Assembly: GCA_018830135.1 (NCBI GenBank)
Contig: JAHJTB010000157.1
Coordinates: 1 to 43,603 of the forward strand
Direction: 5' to 3'
From: Pseudomonadota bacterium
GTDB lineage: Bacteria; Desulfobacterota; Desulfarculia; Adiutricales; JAGVGV01
DNA length: 43,603 nt
A program made the position numbers and the translations under genes. The notes beneath the pieces were generated by a model. That model searched no databases. It saw only the letters and a list, made by a program, of their open reading frames with translations, and was not told the DNA's origin. Shown piece after piece: positions 1 to 7,185 of this stretch (its first letter is position 1; every line of letters begins with the position of its first letter).

Positions 1-705
1 ATAGTCAGAAAAGGCATCATCAATGTCTGCTTTTGCTTTGACTCTAAACTTTGTTTCTTGTTCATCAAACTCGTTCCGAACGTAATGCTTTACTGCCTTT
101 GTGATTTCCCCCTTTATTAATGGCTTTATTATGACTTCAAATGATTTTATTTCATGGTCTTTCCCAAACATTCCAGATAGCTTGTCAAACATTTTGTGGT
201 TTCTTGAAACCTCAATAACTGTACGACCTATAACAGGCAGTTTTAAAATTTCTGCTTTTGTTGTTTTTTGCCTTAACAACTCTGACATAAATTCATAATT
301 ATCTAATCCAATAGATTTAAATATATCATTGACCATTGAAACAAAGCTATTGTTTTTAGGTCCCATTGTTGTAGAAGCAAACGCGTATAATTGGTCAGTA
401 AATAATAAATATGAGGCAAACCCTAATGATTCATTTTGTTGCAACTTATCATATATCTCATTGTAGTTGGCCTTACCCTTGTCAATTGTTTTAATTATAT
501 CGTTATCCCTTGTCATTACAAAGATATATAAATTGGATTGAACCGGGAAAAGATACATGTTTTCTTCATTTGAATAAATAAATTTTGCTTTAAAAGATGG
601 ATTATCATATTTACAAAAAGCTTTAATAAACTTTCTCAAATCTATAAAGTAATGTTTTCCTGTGCTTTCACTATAAACATAGTAGACAAAATACTTTAGC
701 TGCAT
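1..705 (-). CDS. rexA-like: RexA-like phage exclusion protein (3' end outside window)
   Basis: The frame is open for 235 codons from the ATG at 703-705 to the window edge, so the C-terminus is missing. An AGGGGAT-type ribosome binding site precedes the ATG. I compared it from memory with lambda RexA (279 aa). Both share SLGF (here 93-96), an aromatic/FA-x-T-x-x-GP block (GP at 115-116), an IGRT block (159-162) and a V/I-IKP block (191-195), in the same order and with similar spacing. Lambda RexA is an intracellular sensor that works with the membrane protein RexB to abort infection by other phages. The gene is far more AT-rich than the phage genes to its right, which suggests separately acquired cargo. 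A RexB partner would lie to the left and cannot be seen. The family call is by eye but the block order is convincing. Confidence 0.75.
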   Translation of the reverse strand, partial: MQLKYFVYYVYSESTGKHYFIDLRKFIKAFCKYDNPSFKAKFIYSNEENMYLFPVQSNLYIFVMTRDNDIIKTIDKGKANYNEIYDKLQQNESLGFASYLLFTDQLYAFASTTMGPKNNSFVSMVNDIFKSIGLDNYEFMSELLRQKTTKAEILKLPVIGRTVIEVSRNHKMFDKLSGMFGKDHEIKSFEVIIKPLIKGEITKAVKHYVRNEFDEQETKFRVKAKADIDDAFSDY

Positions 706-835
706 GGTAATCCCCTTTAGAATTAAGTAATAATATAATTGTACTTGCCTAAATTTAATTAAAGACAGAGTATATCAACATATTTGTTTATGTCAAATAC
801 TTATTTCAATCTCCATCGAAATTTGTTCTAACTAA

Positions 836-867
836 AATGGGGAACCATGTCACCATGGTTCCCCATT
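836..867 (-). terminator. Terminator after the capsid operon
   Basis: A perfect 14-bp inverted repeat (836-849 and 854-867) with a 4-nt loop. On the minus strand it is followed by TTTT. It lies 28 bp beyond the stop of the last head gene and separates that operon from the rexA-like gene. Confidence 0.7.
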
Positions 868-895
868 CGGTATCAGGGTTATGTCTTGCGGTCAG

Positions 896-1381
896 TTAAT
901 CTTCAATCGCACTCGGGGGCGTGGCCTGGGCGTATCTCAGGTCCGTCAGGATGTACAGGGCCTGAGTGATGTTGGCCTCGTTGCTGGCCCCGGACTTAAC
1001 CGTGATACAGTCGAAGCCATTGGCAACGTCCAGGCTGGCCGGGTCGATCTGAAACACAACCATCTTGTGCTTGACGGCCGCCGAAGTCGTGAAGGACTTG
1101 GCGTCGGTCTGGCGAACCAAGGTGTCACCGGCGGCGCAATCCTGATTCGCCCAAATGGGCGCGTTGTTCGTCAGGGCCTTGGAGCCGGTTCCGGCAACGG
1201 CCGTGGCCTGTTCAACGGTAAGCGCAACCGTGGCCGCGTTCCCCTGGTCGATGTGAACCACCACAAAGGCCCGTCCCGCGTTCTTGAGACTGACATAGGC
1301 CCCGGTCCGGCCAGCGGCATCCGCCGCCGGTTCCAGGGCCTCAATCATCTTGGCCTGTTCAGGCAGACAAATCTTGCTCAT
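896..1381 (-). CDS. Small phage head protein (probable decoration/structural)
   Basis: A 161-aa protein downstream of the capsid gene, separated by 15 bp and preceded by a near-perfect AAAGGAGGT ribosome binding site, as expected for a highly expressed structural gene. It has no signal peptide or membrane segment. It is rich in Ala, Val and Thr with alternating beta-type stretches. Similar short proteins often follow the major capsid gene in HK97-type elements and are usually annotated as hypothetical or head proteins. The role is inferred from position and expression signals. It could be a capsid decoration protein or a head-completion protein; I see no motif that decides. Confidence 0.55.
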   Translation of the reverse strand: MSKICLPEQAKMIEALEPAADAAGRTGAYVSLKNAGRAFVVVHIDQGNAATVALTVEQATAVAGTGSKALTNNAPIWANQDCAAGDTLVRQTDAKSFTTSAAVKHKMVVFQIDPASLDVANGFDCITVKSGASNEANITQALYILTDLRYAQATPPSAIED

Positions 1382-1396
1382 GGTCAGTACCTCCTT

Positions 1397-3037
1397 TTAC
1401 CTGGCCGCCAGGGTGATGAACGGGGAGACCGTGTTGGAGCCTTTGTAGGGCGTCAGGGGACCGTTCCAGGTCGGCTGGCCGTTGCACCGGTAGGTGAACC
1501 GGAAAGCCTTCTCGCCGTATGCGAACCGGACGTGAATGGAAGAATCGGACTGAATCCCGCCCTTGTCGATCAAGGCGTACTGGCTCATGTCAGCCAGGAT
1601 GATGTCTCCCTTGTCCCCCAGGGCCGCGCATTGTTCCGCCGGAATGACCGGACGGCCCATCAGGGTCGAGTACGGAGAACCGGACGCACCACCGGCGGGC
1701 AGATAAACCGGAACGGCATTGTCCCCGGCGGTCTGGTACATGGCCCAAAGCTGAGTCTCGATCTCCTGATTGATGAACCACGCGGCCCGGCTTCGGCCCA
1801 TCGGATACAACCGGGTCCACATGCTCTTGATGTTCTCCCAAACCACCGTATCGGCGGTCTGGCCCCCTTCGGCGTCAACCGCAATGGTCGCCGGGCTGTT
1901 CAGGATACCCAAGGGTTGACCGGACCCGGTTCCGTTGATGATTCCGTTGTCAAGCTGGAAGGCGATCTCGGCCCCGAAAAAGATTTCCAGGTACTGGCCC
2001 AGGGCGCGGGCGTCGGCCAAAAGCTCATCCGTTACGTAGGCCAGGGCCATGAGTTTGAGCAGGTCCATCTTGATCTGACGGAACTTCGGCTTGGTCGCCG
2101 TCACCGTTTCGGCCTCATCCGCCCAGTAAGCCAGGACGCCGCCGCCCCTGGAACCATCGACCCGGCTGGACTCATCCAGGGCCGGGAACTTGATTCCGTT
2201 GACGTTGGCCCCCAGGGTAAACCGGGTGCATCGGGGCGCAACCAGGGCCGTCTTGTTCACGCTGGTCAGAAGGCTGGCGTTTTCCTCGGTCTGAACCAGG
2301 AAGCCGCCCTCGCTGTCAATGACCTCGCCCATCCCGGTAGCCGCCCGGACCAAACGGGCGTCCACTTCGCCGCCGGGCGTGTGCGCCTTCATGACGGCCT
2401 GGGCCATCTCGCCCAGGTTATGGAAGGCCCGGTTTTCGCCTTCCAACACCGGGCCGTCGTCCAGGCCGGTCAACGGCTTGTCGCCGGGCAGTTTCAGACC
2501 CATCAGGGCGTCTCGAATTTCGATCAACGTGGTTTGAATTTCGTCAGGCATCTGTTCTTTCACTCCTTGAACTTGGTTTCTGACAGTCGCCATGCTGTCA
2601 GGATAGGCCGCCAGGGGCGTAGGGGAGACCTCGAACAAGTTGACTTCGAGCAGTTCCTTTGTATCCCTCGCGGGCCAGTTTTCTTTTTTGACGGTGAAGC
2701 CGAAGCTAAAGCCGGTCGTATCGCCCCGGCGGATACTCTCCACGGCATCCAGGCCCCAGGTCGTTGCAGGGGGCGTGATCCTGACGTGGAGACCTTCCGG
2801 GGCGTCCCGAAGAACCATGGTCCCGGCCTTGGTATTACCCAGGGGCTTTGAAGTCTGGTGACTCCAAAAGGACTGAATGTTGTTCCGTTCGATAGACCGC
2901 GTGAAGGCCCCCGGCTTGATGATCTCGGTATAGCCCATGTTCAAGCTCGGACTGTTGTAGGGAATAAAGCCGTAAATGCTCGGGGCGTCCCCGGCCTCGG
3001 CCCGGATTTCCATTGCCGGAAATACTCTTACTTTCAT
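1397..3037 (-). CDS. Fused HK97-type prohead protease and major capsid protein
   Basis: One 546-aa frame holds two proteins that are usually separate. Residues 1 to about 155 are a U35/S78-type prohead protease: SFWSHQTSKPLG carries the catalytic His and GFSFGF the catalytic Ser. A short linker follows, with a scaffold-like helix at about 165-225. Residues of about 240-546 are an HK97-fold major capsid protein, including the VTDELLAD, GTGSGQPLGI and MGRPV segments typical of the family. The start is set at the ATG at 3035-3037 because AGGTGA lies just upstream; a longer frame would overlap the preceding gene. The protease would be expected to cleave itself and the scaffold part from the capsid during maturation. 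No stop or slip site separates the domains. Confidence 0.88.
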   Translation of the reverse strand: MKVRVFPAMEIRAEAGDAPSIYGFIPYNSPSLNMGYTEIIKPGAFTRSIERNNIQSFWSHQTSKPLGNTKAGTMVLRDAPEGLHVRITPPATTWGLDAVESIRRGDTTGFSFGFTVKKENWPARDTKELLEVNLFEVSPTPLAAYPDSMATVRNQVQGVKEQMPDEIQTTLIEIRDALMGLKLPGDKPLTGLDDGPVLEGENRAFHNLGEMAQAVMKAHTPGGEVDARLVRAATGMGEVIDSEGGFLVQTEENASLLTSVNKTALVAPRCTRFTLGANVNGIKFPALDESSRVDGSRGGGVLAYWADEAETVTATKPKFRQIKMDLLKLMALAYVTDELLADARALGQYLEIFFGAEIAFQLDNGIINGTGSGQPLGILNSPATIAVDAEGGQTADTVVWENIKSMWTRLYPMGRSRAAWFINQEIETQLWAMYQTAGDNAVPVYLPAGGASGSPYSTLMGRPVIPAEQCAALGDKGDIILADMSQYALIDKGGIQSDSSIHVRFAYGEKAFRFTYRCNGQPTWNGPLTPYKGSNTVSPFITLAAR

Positions 3038-3051
3038 TTCGTCGTCACCTG

Positions 3052-3585
3052 TTAGAGCTTGTCCCAAGGGCTGTTGGTCTCCGGTTGTGGTTCCTTCACG
3101 TCAAGGCGTTGCCTGGACAACGGAGACAGGCCGAAGGACTCGGCCAGTTTTCGGAATTGCTCCACGTTTTCCTTGTAGACCGTGAAGGCCGGATTCTTTT
3201 TGACGCCGCCCCGCTCGTGGGGAACCACAGGGCCTTCGGAGACCATCTGTTCGGCGGCTTCCCTCATCAGGGCGTAGGACAGGCAAAGGGCCTCGAAGGT
3301 CGCCCGGTCCACCTCGGTCAATACGCCCATGTCCATCAAGGTCCGGGCATACTTGCCCCAAAATTCCTTGCCATGCTTGGGCATCCATGACGGACACCTG
3401 AAAGCCCTTGACGCCTCCGCTTCCTTTGCGTTCCCGGTCTCCGGGTTGATCGGCTGATACCCCATCATATCGGCCATCGTCTTTCGACCGGGGAACCGGG
3501 CCGGGTCGGGCGGTTCGGGGGCGTTGTTGACGTGGCCGCCGGTCAGGGCCTTGGCCGCGTTGCTTTTTTGAACGGTTCCTCTCAT
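3052..3585 (-). CDS. Phage terminase small subunit, P27 family
   Basis: A 177-aa protein. The segment 'GVLTEVDRATFEALCLSYALMRE' is read here as the family's central helical block, followed by a segment asking for paired helices and 'SFGLSPLSRQRL' near the end; this is the arrangement of P27-type small terminases, which recognise packaging sites and load the large subunit. ATG at 3583-3585 is chosen because AAGAGG lies 5 nt upstream; the longer frame to 3636 has no such site. The stop lies 14 bp before the protease-capsid start. It sits after the portal gene rather than before it, and no large terminase gene follows or precedes in the visible part, which is unusual for a complete phage. Confidence 0.8.
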   Translation of the reverse strand: MRGTVQKSNAAKALTGGHVNNAPEPPDPARFPGRKTMADMMGYQPINPETGNAKEAEASRAFRCPSWMPKHGKEFWGKYARTLMDMGVLTEVDRATFEALCLSYALMREAAEQMVSEGPVVPHERGGVKKNPAFTVYKENVEQFRKLAESFGLSPLSRQRLDVKEPQPETNSPWDKL

Positions 3586-3758
3586 TGCTACCTCTTGTGG
3601 CAAAAAGGGTTTAAGGTCTCTCGCGTGCGTAAGCATGAGACGGTCGGTTCTGAAAAAATCGCTTCCAAAAAATTACCCCCCCTACCCCTGGTGCAAGTTG
3701 CTCTCATCAAATTTGATTAGATTCACGATCAAATACCTTATCTGATATTTAATTCACC

Positions 3759-4958
3759 CTAAGCCCCCGCCGCCCCCTCCTGGCCGTTGACCGGGGCCAT
3801 GTTGACCGGTTGAAGGTAGTTGTCACCGCCCGACACCGGGTCCATGTTCTCAAGCCGCCTCACGTCGTTTACGCTCAACCAACCATGCTGACGGCCCAGG
3901 GCGTAGGACTCGAACCGGCTCTTGGCATCCCCTCGCAAAAGGCCGTCGACGTTGAACTCGATAAAGAACCGCTTCCGGTCGGACTCACTGAGCAAGGACT
4001 CTTGGAGCGTTTGTTCCCATCGGACAAGCCAGGGCCGGACCGTGAAGGCTACAAACTCCATCGACTGATGTTCGGCGTTGTTGTATGTGTTGTGTTCGTT
4101 GTCCCCGAGCATGTGAAGGGGAACCCCGAATATCCGGGCAATGTCCTTGATCTGAAATCGTCTGGTCTCAAGAAACTGTGCATCCTGGGAAGTCATGCCG
4201 ATCTGTGTCCATTGCAAGCCGTCCTCAAGGACGGCTACCCTGTGGGCATTGGAAAGGCTGGCATGGGCGGATTCCCATTGCTCTTTCAACCGGGCCTTGG
4301 ATTCCGGGGTAAGGTGTTTCTCCGTGGTCAGAATCCCGCCGGGCCGGGCGTTGTTCGAGAAGAACCGGGAACCGTATTCCTCGGTCGCCCTGGCAAGGCC
4401 GATACAATCACAGCATTGATTGACCCGGCTTGTTCCCATGACGCCGCTCGTAAAGCTCATGTCCCGCAAGTGGAGAACCCGTTGACTTGAGACCTGGACT
4501 TGCTGTCCGTCCGGCTTGGTGTAGGCGTACACAACCCGGCCGTTGTCCACGGCCACTTTCATCCGGTCGGTAATCAGGGGCCGGACCTCTTTAACCCGGC
4601 CCTGGCCGTCTCGCAGGATTTCCGCGTACGCGTTACCCCACAAGAGCAAGGCCCCTTGAATCAGTTCCCTGAACTCATAACTGGTCTGGTAGGCGTTGGG
4701 CCGTCTGTGGAGTACGTCGTAAAGCGGATGATTGACGGCCAGTCGCCGCCCGCCGTCCGTCATGCGTTCATAGACCTGTAAGGGTAATGAGGCTATGGTC
4801 TCGGCCAGGATACGGACGCAACGATTCACGGCCGCTACCTTCATGGCCGTATCCTGGTCTATGGAAACCCCGGCAAAGGTCTGTGAAGCGATAGGCTGAT
4901 ACCACCGGTCGTCAGTCGGAGACCATGACCGCTTAAACAGTCGGCTGAATATCCTCAC
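3759..4958 (-). CDS. HK97-family portal protein
   Basis: A 399-aa protein with HK97 portal features: an early AVNRCVRILAETIASLPL helix, LLLWGNAYAEI, then FSNNARPGGIL, RRFQIKDIARIFGVPLHMLG and a late VDGLLRGDAKSRFESY block. The portal is the dodecameric ring at one capsid vertex through which DNA enters and leaves. The start is GTG at 4956-4958 with AGGAG 8 nt upstream; the first 26 bp overlap the preceding gene, so translation is probably coupled. The final residues are Gly/Ala-rich. A 173-bp AT-rich gap follows before the small terminase; I see no gene in it. Confidence 0.88.
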   Translation of the reverse strand: MRIFSRLFKRSWSPTDDRWYQPIASQTFAGVSIDQDTAMKVAAVNRCVRILAETIASLPLQVYERMTDGGRRLAVNHPLYDVLHRRPNAYQTSYEFRELIQGALLLWGNAYAEILRDGQGRVKEVRPLITDRMKVAVDNGRVVYAYTKPDGQQVQVSSQRVLHLRDMSFTSGVMGTSRVNQCCDCIGLARATEEYGSRFFSNNARPGGILTTEKHLTPESKARLKEQWESAHASLSNAHRVAVLEDGLQWTQIGMTSQDAQFLETRRFQIKDIARIFGVPLHMLGDNEHNTYNNAEHQSMEFVAFTVRPWLVRWEQTLQESLLSESDRKRFFIEFNVDGLLRGDAKSRFESYALGRQHGWLSVNDVRRLENMDPVSGGDNYLQPVNMAPVNGQEGAAGA

Positions 4959-5742
4959 GGGTCTTTCTCCTGAGTTTGTTCTGTGCTGATCGGATTTGGC
5001 GATCTGAACGGGCTATGACGTTTTCCAGGGACCGCTTGATTCTCCCGAGTGCATCCGGCCCGAAGGCCCCGGCCCGGCCGTTGCCAAGGCTTTTCAAGAG
5101 CGAACGGGCCAACCTTCGCTTGGCCCTGACTTCATGCCGGAAGGCCGTGGCCTTGTTGATACCGAGATAACCCGCAATCTCGGCCAGTCCCGTACCCTGG
5201 GCTTGCCCTTGTTCGTTGCGCTCGAAGTACCGCATCAGAAGAACAAGTGCTTGATGGTCGGTCAGGTCGGCCTTTTCAACCATGCTCCATTCAACTTCGC
5301 CCAGGTCGGGCCGCTCCCCGATCATGTCGGGCCAGCTATGACCGGGAACGTTCCGGGTACTGTCGGCCATATAGACCTCGGCCATGTCGCACAGGTCGTC
5401 ACACTGGCCTTGCTTCCGGCAATGCGGGCAGACAAGCACAGGGGCCGGGTTGTCCCCGCCTTCAACCCTGGTCGGGTCGGCGTAGGTCGGGTCTCTCAAA
5501 AAGATGTTTCCCCCGAAGTGGGTATTGTCTTGTCCGGCCATGGACTCCATCACGTTGCAAAGCTCAAGGTCTTGACCGGCCTGGAAAGCCCTTGTCCATC
5601 GGACCTCACAGGCCGGGCGGTAATAACGGCATCGGCCGCACATTCCTTTCGGGTCGTCAACCCAGGCAAGGCTGAATTCGATCAATGGGCTACCCCTTTG
5701 TTTAGGCGTTCTTCCCGTGGACTCGGTTGCCTTGCCCTTCAT
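4933..5742 (-). CDS. Cys-rich protein with C-terminal sigma-region-4-like HTH
   Basis: A 269-aa protein from ATG 5740-5742. A TTG at 5685 preceded by AAAGGGG is an equally plausible start and would give 250 aa. The N-terminal half has several Cys pairs (CGRCRYYRPAC, then CPHCRKQGQCDDLC), suggesting metal binding. The C-terminal half reads as helix, then 'LAEIAGYLGINKATAFRHEVRAKRRL', like sigma-70 region 4 or an RNA-polymerase-associated phage activator. It heads the structural operon and overlaps the portal gene by 26 bp. I do not recognise a named family. Possible roles are late-gene activator or a packaging-related DNA-binding protein; the first fits its position better. Confidence 0.6.
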   Translation of the reverse strand: MKGKATESTGRTPKQRGSPLIEFSLAWVDDPKGMCGRCRYYRPACEVRWTRAFQAGQDLELCNVMESMAGQDNTHFGGNIFLRDPTYADPTRVEGGDNPAPVLVCPHCRKQGQCDDLCDMAEVYMADSTRNVPGHSWPDMIGERPDLGEVEWSMVEKADLTDHQALVLLMRYFERNEQGQAQGTGLAEIAGYLGINKATAFRHEVRAKRRLARSLLKSLGNGRAGAFGPDALGRIKRSLENVIARSDRQIRSAQNKLRRKTREDIQPTV

Positions 5743-5753
5743 GCTCCGAACAC

Positions 5754-5797
5754 TCAAGCGCCCACGGGGAAAGGAAGAAAAACCCGTGGGCGCTTGA
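5754..5797 (-). promoter_or_regulatory. Long hairpin upstream of the Cys/HTH gene
   Basis: A perfect 15-bp inverted repeat (5754-5768 with 5783-5797) with a 14-nt loop that is pyrimidine-rich on the minus strand. There is no T-run after it on either strand, so it is not a standard terminator. It lies in the leader of the structural operon, between the AlpA-like gene and the Cys/HTH gene. Confidence 0.5.
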
Positions 5798-5849
5798 GGC
5801 GTATCGGAAGTGAACTTTGGTAACGGTCCGGGGCTGGGGTATCGGGCCG

Positions 5850-5878
5850 CCGCCCGCGTTCACTACCCTTGCGGGCGG
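5850..5878. repeat. Second GC-rich inverted repeat in the same gap
   Basis: An 8-bp perfect inverted repeat (CCGCCCGC at 5850-5857 with GCGGGCGG at 5871-5878) with a 13-nt loop, between the AlpA-like gene and the 15-bp hairpin. No T-run on either side. Confidence 0.4.
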
Positions 5879-5915
5879 TTGCCCTATTTTCGGCTTACTG
5901 GCCTTAGCCCCGGAC

Positions 5916-6155
5916 TTAAAGGGCTTGTGCGTATTCAATCACGTCTTTTCGATGAAACTTGACACAACGCCCAACCCGGCGGGCCTTGATCGGGAAAGGA
6001 TTCTTGCTCTTGGGCGCTACCCGGTTGCGGATAGTCCTCGGAGATATGCCCAGGGCCTGGGCCGTTTCCTCAACTGATAGTAATAGTTTGTCGGGCAAGA
6101 TTCCGTTCACGTCCGCTTCCCCCTCCGCGTGGTTCCCGATCCGGCGGTTAGCCAT
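5916..6155 (-). CDS. AlpA/excisionase-type HTH protein
   Basis: A 79-aa protein. Residues of about 24-75 form a MerR-like winged HTH of the AlpA/excisionase type (LSVEETAQALGISPRTIRNRV, then a basic wing RRVGRCVKFHRKDVIEYAQAL). Such proteins regulate excision and gene expression in P4-like satellites, PICIs and integrative elements. Its ATG overlaps the stop of the upstream gene (ATGGCTAA), so the two are co-translated. The overlap and the shared strand place it in the early or regulatory part of the element. Confidence 0.75.
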   Translation of the reverse strand: MANRRIGNHAEGEADVNGILPDKLLLSVEETAQALGISPRTIRNRVAPKSKNPFPIKARRVGRCVKFHRKDVIEYAQAL

Positions 6156-6396
6156 CGGAACGGCCCCCAGGGGCGTTGTTCTGCCAGGAGTGGGGAATAT
6201 GACCGGCCTCCGGCTTGACGGCTCCCACAGGCCCGGCCTCGGCCTCCGTCGTGGCTTCGGGCTTGTCGGTTCCGGCGTTGTTCAGTAACCATTCCACCAC
6301 TTCCCCCAAGGTCGTCAGGTTCTCGGCCGCCATCACCTTGAGGCGCTTGTGTGTTTCCGGAGACAAGACAAGATGGACTTTCTTTTTCTCGGTCAT
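6148..6396 (-). CDS. Small ribbon-helix-helix-like DNA-binding protein
   Basis: An 82-aa protein. The first 45 residues (VHLVLSPETHKRLKVMA, then TTLGEVVEWLL) have the strand-helix-helix pattern of CopG/Arc-type repressors; the rest is a low-complexity acidic and Gly/Pro tail. A GGGGAGG site lies 5 nt before the ATG at 6394-6396. It is the first gene of the leftward unit, directly downstream of the T(A/G)TCAA array, so it may bind that array and control its own operon. This link is inferred from position. Confidence 0.55.
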   Translation of the reverse strand: MTEKKKVHLVLSPETHKRLKVMAAENLTTLGEVVEWLLNNAGTDKPEATTEAEAGPVGAVKPEAGHIPHSWQNNAPGGRSDG

Positions 6397-6657
6397 GGAT
6401 ACCTCCCCATGCTTTTTGATCGTTTGTGGCGTTCATCCGTTTTTCTACCCGTGTAGACGGTTGCCCTAATGGGCCGGGCGTTGATCTCGTGGATTGTGTG
6501 GGGTCGGGTCGGAATGAATCAAAGGGAGATAAGCCGCCTTCTGGACTGGCAGACTATAAGCGGCCTTTTATGACTTGTTGTATTTGCTTGATCGGTTATT
6601 ATGGGATGGGGAGGGGGCGGGCCGTTGCCGCCCCTTTCCCCTTTTAAGGGGAAGTGT

Positions 6658-6852
6658 TGTCAAGTATCAATTATCAATAAATTCAATATCTTGCCCCTAT
6701 CAATAGTTTATAGGGGTATCAACGGTATTTTATTTAGCAATATCCATTACTTGATAGTGTCAACGGTTAGGTGCTTTGATACTCAAGATGTCAAGATGTC
6801 AACGCGGATTGACAGTATCAACGAATTGATATTTTCACTGTCAAAGTGTCAA
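6658..6852. repeat. Array of about 15 T(A/G)TCAA half-sites
   Basis: T(A/G)TCAA starts at 6658, 6665, 6672, 6698, 6717, 6758, 6789, 6797, 6816, 6839 and 6847. Its reverse complement TTGA(T/C)A starts at 6751, 6776, 6809 and 6826. Some copies are direct repeats 7 or 8 bp apart (6658/6665/6672, 6789/6797, 6839/6847). Others form 13-bp palindromes (TTGATAGTGTCAA at 6751-6763, TTGACAGTATCAA at 6809-6821). The block is AT-rich between GC-rich flanks. It looks like a multi-site operator or an iteron-type replication origin. Confidence 0.7.
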
Positions 6853-7076
6853 TATGAATACTTTCATGTTTCGTCATCCTGCACACCTGGAACGGTTTGC
6901 CCTGTCCATCCGAGAATCAGAACCCGGCCAGGGACCAACCCGGAGACTTGGGCCGGTCCGGGTCCACCTGTCCAGGTTGTTACTCTCGCCCTTGGCGATT
7001 CTTACCGTAGGCGCATCCAGGGCCGTCGAGTTGATTTTCCGAAATGTTGCCCAAAACGTTGCCCAAGTAGGGAAAA

Positions 7077-7111
7077 GGGGCTAACCCGACTTGGCTAACC
7101 CCTTTATTTTT
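7077..7111 (+). terminator. Terminator-like hairpin at element right end
   Basis: GGGGCTAACC (7077-7086) pairs at 8 of 10 positions with GGCTAACCCC (7093-7102) and is followed on the plus strand by TTTATTTTT. It would stop rightward transcription leaving the element. Confidence 0.45.
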
Positions 7112-7185
7112 AGGCTTGTTTTATTTTTCGTTAGTTCATAAAATGGCGGGGGCCAACCCCGCCCCTTGCTTTACGGTCTGATAAA

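Larger units (their letters stand above)
6397..7185. other. Element right-end non-coding region
   Basis: No convincing gene. From the left it holds the leader of the two-gene regulatory operon, a 195-bp array of short repeats (separate entry), a GC-rich stretch at about 6870-7075 with only poor frames, a terminator-like hairpin at 7077-7111 and a short hairpin at 7145-7163 (GGCGGGG/CCCCGCC). The sharp compositional changes suggest the element boundary falls between about 7080 and 7185. A rightward frame ending at 7084 just before the hairpin could be the decayed tail of an integrase, but I cannot support that by motif. Confidence 0.5.

Noticed and set aside
881-2851. Rightward 656-codon ORF over the capsid gene
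   Set aside because: It is the antisense of the protease-capsid frame; low-complexity Gly/Arg/Val composition typical of shadows in GC-rich DNA.
6658-6852. The hexamer array as a CRISPR
   Set aside because: Units are 6 bp, spacing 1-30 bp and orientation mixed; CRISPR repeats are longer and regular.
6854-7084. Short rightward ORF ending at a terminator-like hairpin, considered as an integrase tail
   Set aside because: No tyrosine-recombinase motif (R-H-R-Y) can be read, so no gene is called.
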